Shown here: positions 61,197 through 64,000 of the stretch, in pieces
How the letters are laid out: every line of letters begins with the position of its first letter
How positions within the stretch are numbered: the first letter of the stretch is position 1
NCBI GenBank assembly: GCA_963978545.1
Contig: OZ021731.1
Span: 26,116,093-26,180,092, forward strand
Length of the DNA: 64,000 nt
Source of the DNA: Linyphia triangularis
Lineage: Eukaryota; Arthropoda; Arachnida; Araneae; Linyphiidae
Direction of reading: 5' to 3'
Made by a program: the position numbers and the translations under genes
The notes under the pieces: generated by a model
Seen by the model: the letters and a program-made list of their open reading frames with translations, nothing else
Told to the model about the DNA's origin: nothing
The model's database searches: none

Positions 61197-61599
61197 ACAA
61201 ACGCTTTTGTTTACTTTTCAAAGCACCTCAGTTGTTAAATTTTTTACAAACTTATACATAAATATTTTTATACTAGCTACGTGGCCCAAAGTTGTGGACA
61301 CCTGTCATTGGTGTATAAGTCCCAGCTTTTGGTGCTTCGCTCGCAGAAAGTTTAATTGTTAGGCAGAACGTGAAGTGAATAGTATTGTTATGTTTCGATG
61401 GCGTTTAAGTTTTTAAACCAACATTCAGATGGATTTTAAAATTTGCTTTAAATGCGATTTGAATGAAAGCATTTTATCGAAATTCCTTTTCTTTTAAGGA
61501 AGAATTATTTTTGGGAGTACATTTGTTTTTAATTTTTTTTTAATTAAGAGACATTTTATTAGATTCTTCGTAATACTTTTCCCAGTGTGATAACAAATG

Positions 61600-61626
61600 G
61601 TTTTTGTTACTTTCAATCACCCGTAT

Positions 61627-61696
<70 letters not shown>

Positions 61697-62356
61697 GATT
61701 TTCTTGCATTTCTCCATGTTTTGGAACATCCTGATTTCAAAAAAGTGATCTAGAAAAAATGTCTGTCTGTGTGTATGTGGTCAGCATAACTCCCGAACAA
61801 ATTGACCTACAATGTCCAAATTTGTTATGAGGGTTAGTGGCGGCCATGGGACCTACCATTAACGTTTTCGTCAAAATCGCGCATGCACATGAGGTAGCTG
61901 CCATTGAAAAAATCATGTCGTTCAATGATTGCTGAAAAACGGCTCAAACGATTTTGATAAAAATCGCTGTGTTAATGCCTCTTAAGGTGCTCTAAACATC
62001 CCCACCTCCGAAATTCCCTTAAAAATATTTTAATGGCGTAAAAGGTTGAAAAATGAATGCTTTCAACACAGAGTTCTCTTCCCTTGAACTCAGTTCACCA
62101 ACGATCGTTTTTTCTTCTCCCCTCAGTTTCGCTTATAATAAAGGATAATATAAGGATTATGAAAAAGTATATTGCCAAAATCACGATTTTGGTGGATTTT
62201 TAATTTTTATTTTTTAGACCCATACAAGAATTATCTCAAAAAATATCGCCAAACTGGCCATTTATTCTAAATGAAGGTTTAAAATTTATAAACTGTAAAT
62301 GACCTAAATCCACGTCAGTTTTATGGTTTAATTGAAAGTTGTGCGATGTTCCACAC
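61600..62356 (+). repeat. interspersed repeat family F, copy 4 (fullest)
   Basis: Runs from GTTACTTTCAATCACCCG through an (AT)n tract (61636-61694), GTCTGTCTGTGTGTATGTGG, GGTAGCTGCCATTG and GAAAAACGGCTCAAACGA to GCGATGTTCCACACCCCCAG. Ends lie next to ACTTTCAAT and ATTGAAAGT, an inverted pair. Confidence 0.87.
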
Positions 62357-62769
62357 CCCCAGTTTATTCTTCTTTTGCACACTTTATAAAATATTGCGTT
62401 ATTTGTTTTAATACATTGACTTTCCAGTGTATTTATTTGTTCATTTACTTGTTTTTTCATTTGTTCATTTACCTAGATTTATTTTATTAAGATCCTTCTT
62501 TGTCTAATACGGATATAGCGAATATTTAAACATAAACCGCAAGATTACTCAGTTAACTGTTGAAAAATAAATTTCTTCAAGGGAAATTGCTGAACTTGGA
62601 ATTTTATACTTATGTTGGAGATTTCTTCATAAATTGGATAGAAATATATTCTCAATTTTATTTATAATCTCTCCAACAGTGTTATTCTTTTAAAATTAAT
62701 TACCACATAATTTGTGTCTTCAATAAGTCTCCATATTGATGAATTTAAAGTCTAAACTTTCCTCAAATC

Positions 62770-63085
62770 ACACAATGAAAAAAATTCTGGAGGTGTTTTT
62801 GACCATGATAATTCTAATGGAAGCAAAAAAAAAAAAAAAAAAAATACATGTTTATATTTAAAAAACATTTTAAACTTGTTTCATTAATTAATAATTAATT
62901 ATTCAAAAACTTTTTAATACAAAAGTTGTGTGTTATTTATGTTTGGTCTTTTATAAATATCGTTTGAAACAAATTTTTTTTAAATGTATTAAGAATTTAA
63001 AAGAATTTATGGCCAAACAAGTATGTTTTTTTTTTTTTTAATTTGTAGCATTTTTACACAATTATTTGTCGACTTGTGTAGAGAT
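62770..63085 (-). repeat. repeat family H copy 2, inverted to copy 1
   Basis: ATTCTGGAGGTGTTTTTGACC, TTAATTAATAATTAATTATT and TTTATGGCCAAACAAG mirror 56800-57115. Confidence 0.72.
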
Positions 63086-64000
63086 TTTTTTTTTTTTTTT
63101 CAGAATCAGTGTTGTATTAGCTGGTCATGATTGTACGTCAATAGATTTTGGAGACGAATCCATTTTTTTAATTAAAACCTATTACTATTAATTTTACCCT
63201 TGCAACACTTGTGGATTTTAAACGTTATAAAATCAAATCAAACGATCATAGAAATATATTCTCTTAAAACATCAAATATGCTTTTTCTTATGTTACCAAA
63301 AGTGAATTCTGGGTCTTGATTCCAGACTAACACAAATTTGGTGTCTGAATTTTTTTTTTTTTTTTTTTGGTCAGATTGAGTTATTGTTACCAGATGGCTC
63401 ATAATAATTTGTTCTGCTTAATGGTTCGTATCTTCACGGTAAATATTAAAAAAGTTATTAAGTTAGTCAATATTAGCCTCAACTATATTGAAGTTGTAAA
63501 ACTTAAAACCGTCATTTCTTATTTTATCTTCAGTTTTATATACCCCTTCTGTGTTTAGCACGGCAGAATAATAATAATAAAGGTCAACATTCCAAATTTT
63601 AATTGCAAAAAAAATCTTCAACAACGGAAAATATACTATTCAGAAACTTTTCAACTACATCCTGTTCGAGTTTGTGTGAGAAAATTAATACAAAATTAAT
63701 TAAATAAAAAGTGTTTAAAACAAAATCCTGGACTGTATCTAGAATGGTTTATTTTTTGTTCTTTCAAAATAAGGTTGTCAACCAATCCTAAAGAAAACTC
63801 TCTTTGAAATTAGAAAGTAATACTACTGAAAAGGCATTCTTAGAAGAATAACTTTGTATCTAATGTCTTTTCCAACAAAACAACTCAAATGTCTTTGTCC
63901 ATGAATAGTTAGTTGTAAAAAGGACATTGGAAGAAAAGAAAACAACTGTTACCGAGTCTATGATTCGATTTTGCTTGAGTGATCTTGACTTCACTTCAAG
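63086..64000. other. intergenic, nothing recognised
   Basis: AT-rich with T runs (63086-63101, 63350-63368). No coding frame with protein-like content up to the window end. Confidence 0.45.

Overview
The window is AT-rich, intron-rich animal DNA. Its one recognisable host gene is POSH (plenty of SH3s; SH3RF1 family), a RING-finger E3 ligase and JNK scaffold with four SH3 domains. It lies on the + strand in 14 coding exons, about 2841 to 31436. Exon joins keep one frame throughout and give about 921 residues. Protein resemblance, intron style, mariner load and tRNA-derived SINEs point to an arthropod. A chelicerate such as a spider is a guess, not shown.

Layout. 1-2840: 5' side of POSH, with a possible 48-bp upstream exon and an unidentified antisense ORF. 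2841-31436: POSH, with introns enlarged by transposons: a mariner in the intron after the RING exon; a 2.56-kb element after the first SH3 exon; a SINE; a 2.87-kb element before the SH3-3 exon; and, in the last intron, a mariner holding two further elements, one of which holds another. 31437-about 38000: 3'UTR and downstream DNA with a perfect 70-bp palindrome and a 197-bp hairpin. 38000-64000: no supportable host gene. This part is repeats: a second copy of the 2.87-kb element in opposite orientation, a SINE, an 8-bp-TSD hAT with a fold-back inside it, several MITE families and long simple repeats.

POSH is expected to use its RING domain for ubiquitin transfer and its SH3 domains for scaffolding Rac/JNK signalling; that is family knowledge. 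The transposon insertions show no sign of breaking the reading frame, since every recognised exon has canonical GT/AG borders and compatible phase.

The most informative signal beyond the gene is the transposon record. Several unrelated-looking families (termini CAGGGTTCCCAC, CAGGGTGCGTACGC, CAGGGTGGCCAC, CATGGTTTCTGC, CATACCTGCCAAC) share a CA start, a 5-6-bp target duplication and iterated subterminal words. Two insertions can be read against empty-site copies inside the same window. No CRISPR, prokaryotic operon or complete active transposase was seen.
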